DNA of 64,000 nt from Bradyrhizobium sp. 139 (GTDB lineage: Bacteria > Pseudomonadota > Alphaproteobacteria > Rhizobiales > Xanthobacteraceae), in contig NZ_JADPKS010000045.1 in assembly GCF_023074175.1 (NCBI RefSeq), positions 106,166-170,165 on the forward strand, written 5' to 3'. The position numbers and the translations under genes are program-made. Every line of letters begins with the position of its first letter. Within the stretch, counting starts at the first letter, position 1. The notes under the pieces are model-generated. The model did no database searches and was not told where the DNA came from. It saw only the letters and a list, made by a program, of their open reading frames with translations. Below are positions 63,001 to 64,000 of the stretch, piece by piece.

Positions 63001-63888
63001 ATGCAGCTTTCCTCCACACATCGCGCCAGCTTTTCGATCGGCACTGAGGCCGCGGCCAAGCGCGTCGTCGACGTGCTCACAGAGGTCTTTTTCGAGGGCG
63101 ATGCAGCAGTCGCCGCTTTCGAGCGGCCGGACGGACAATGGGACGTCACGCTCCATTTCGCCGAGATGCCCGACCAGGCATTGCTGCGCGAACTCGTTGC
63201 AACTTCAGCAGGAAATGACGTCGCCGAAACGCTCATCTTCGACATCGTCGAGGCCAAGGACTGGGTCAAGGCGAGCCTTGAAGATCTCGTTCCGGTGCCG
63301 GCCGGGCGCTTCGTCGTGCACGGCAGCCATGACCGCGACCGCGTCGCGCCGAACAAGCTTGGCATCGAGATCGAGGCAGCGCTCGCCTTCGGCACCGGCC
63401 ATCACGGCACCACCCGCGGCTGTTTACTGTTGCTTGACCACGTTTTGAAGAGTTCCCTGCCGAGGAACCCGCTCGACCTCGGCACCGGAACCGGCGTGTT
63501 GGCAATCGCGGCGGCGAAAGCGCTGCATCGCGCGGTGCTCGCCTCCGACATCGACCCGCCTTCGGTGCGGGTTGCGGCCGAGAACGCGACGCTGAACGAA
63601 GTCGGCAACCAGGTGCGGGCGATCCGCGCCACCGGCTTCGCTGCGCCGGACTTTGCCAGATGCGGCCGGTTCGACCTGGTCCTGGCCAACATCCTTGCCA
63701 ACCCGTTAAGGCAATTGGCCGGCCCGATGGCGCGGCACCTCGCACCCGGCGCCCGCGTCATCCTCTCGGGCCTCTTGACCCATCAGGCCCCCGCCGTGAT
63801 CGCCGCCTACCGCGCACGCGGCCTCGTGCCGCTGCGGCACCTGCGGATCGAGGGGTGGAGCAGTTTGTTGCTGCGGAAGGTGGGATGA
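63001..63888 (+). CDS. prmA: Ribosomal protein L11 methyltransferase
   Basis: This 295-residue protein has a less conserved N-terminal substrate domain and a SAM-dependent methyltransferase domain. The domain has EAALAFGTGHHGTTRGC (PrmA hallmark), PLDLGTGTGVLAIAAAKAL (SAM loop) and LVLANILANPLRQLA with the NxLAxP active-site pattern. It trimethylates L11 at several Lys residues. Its length matches the family. The ATG at 63001 is preferred, with a weak ribosome binding site. It follows the divergent Flp gene. Confidence 0.94.
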   Translation: MQLSSTHRASFSIGTEAAAKRVVDVLTEVFFEGDAAVAAFERPDGQWDVTLHFAEMPDQALLRELVATSAGNDVAETLIFDIVEAKDWVKASLEDLVPVPAGRFVVHGSHDRDRVAPNKLGIEIEAALAFGTGHHGTTRGCLLLLDHVLKSSLPRNPLDLGTGTGVLAIAAAKALHRAVLASDIDPPSVRVAAENATLNEVGNQVRAIRATGFAAPDFARCGRFDLVLANILANPLRQLAGPMARHLAPGARVILSGLLTHQAPAVIAAYRARGLVPLRHLRIEGWSSLLLRKVG

Positions 63889-63919
63889 GCCAGCGTAGAT
63901 GCCGTAGCAACCATTAAGT

Positions 63920-64000
63920 ATGGCCCCCGATTTCCGCAAGCATGACGCCGCGCTTGCGGCCGTCAAGGCGTGGCCTGTCGGCAGCGGATGTGAGGAGAGG
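63920..64000 (+). CDS. Possible start of a gene running off the window
   Basis: An ATG at 63920, 31 bases after the prmA stop, opens 27 codons to the end of the window, beginning MAPDFRKHDAALAAVKAWPV. The codon use fits a real gene, but there is no clear ribosome binding site and too little sequence to recognise a family. It may be co-transcribed with prmA. Confidence 0.35.
   Translation, partial: MAPDFRKHDAALAAVKAWPVGSGCEER

Overview
The window looks like a chromosomal segment of an alphaproteobacterium of the Bradyrhizobium/Rhodopseudomonas group. The pointers are the GC-rich codon use, several families of Bradyrhizobium-type intergenic palindromic repeats, a ROSE-type RNA thermometer in front of a small heat-shock gene, a TRAP transporter, tartrate (ttu-like) genes and a CYP199-like P450. 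There are no rRNA or tRNA genes, no phage or insertion sequence, no CRISPR array and no nod/nif genes. It reads as ordinary core and accessory chromosome rather than a symbiosis island.

Layout. 1-3.6 kb: the end of feoB (ferrous iron uptake), a DUF417 membrane protein, a single-domain response regulator that has lost its phospho-acceptor Asp, and a strong bidirectional terminator. 3.6-10.8 kb: a DUF2336 protein, a giant AsmA-family protein, and a P450 divergent from a TetR regulator with a perfect 12-4-12 operator-like palindrome between them. 10.9-17 kb: a class III cyclase with TPRs, an MFS carrier and a CHASE-GGDEF-EAL protein. 17.2-21.2 kb: a TRAP operon (dctP, fused dctQM, 2-hydroxyacid dehydrogenase). 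21.6-28.8 kb: a secreted caspase-like protein, a SulP permease, an LTXXQ protein with GGGH repeats, a GlcD-like FAD oxidase and a thioesterase. 29-35.9 kb: UvrD helicase carrying an in-frame palindromic repeat, two small periplasmic proteins, and a Mpo1-like/epimerase/ICMT trio. 36-41.7 kb: a PQQ-type sugar dehydrogenase, aspartate dehydrogenase, and a LysR-controlled tartrate uptake and oxidation pair. 42-43.4 kb: a ROSE-controlled Hsp20 and three small conserved proteins.

43.5-50.4 kb: two paralogous periplasmic alpha/beta hydrolases flank a MarR / aromatic-type binding protein / CYP199-like P450 cluster, followed by a YadGH-type ABC exporter. 50.5-57.8 kb: a cell-envelope region with an L,D-transpeptidase and then the most interesting group in the window: an acyl carrier protein and a fatty acyl-AMP ligase (+ strand) convergent with a desaturase, an MBOAT acyltransferase and a membrane-anchored SGNH-like protein (- strand). 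The enzyme classes mirror DltA-DltC-DltB-DltD, but with a fatty-acid-type ligase, which suggests an export-coupled surface or lipid O-acylation system of unknown acceptor. 57.9-64 kb: a decayed glycerophosphodiesterase, a membrane-fused spermidine-synthase-like protein, a PYROXD2-like oxidoreductase, an Flp pilin, prmA and the first codons of one more possible gene.

All functional calls rest on reading motifs by eye. Start codons were adjusted to the best ribosome binding site where the longest open frame looked too long.
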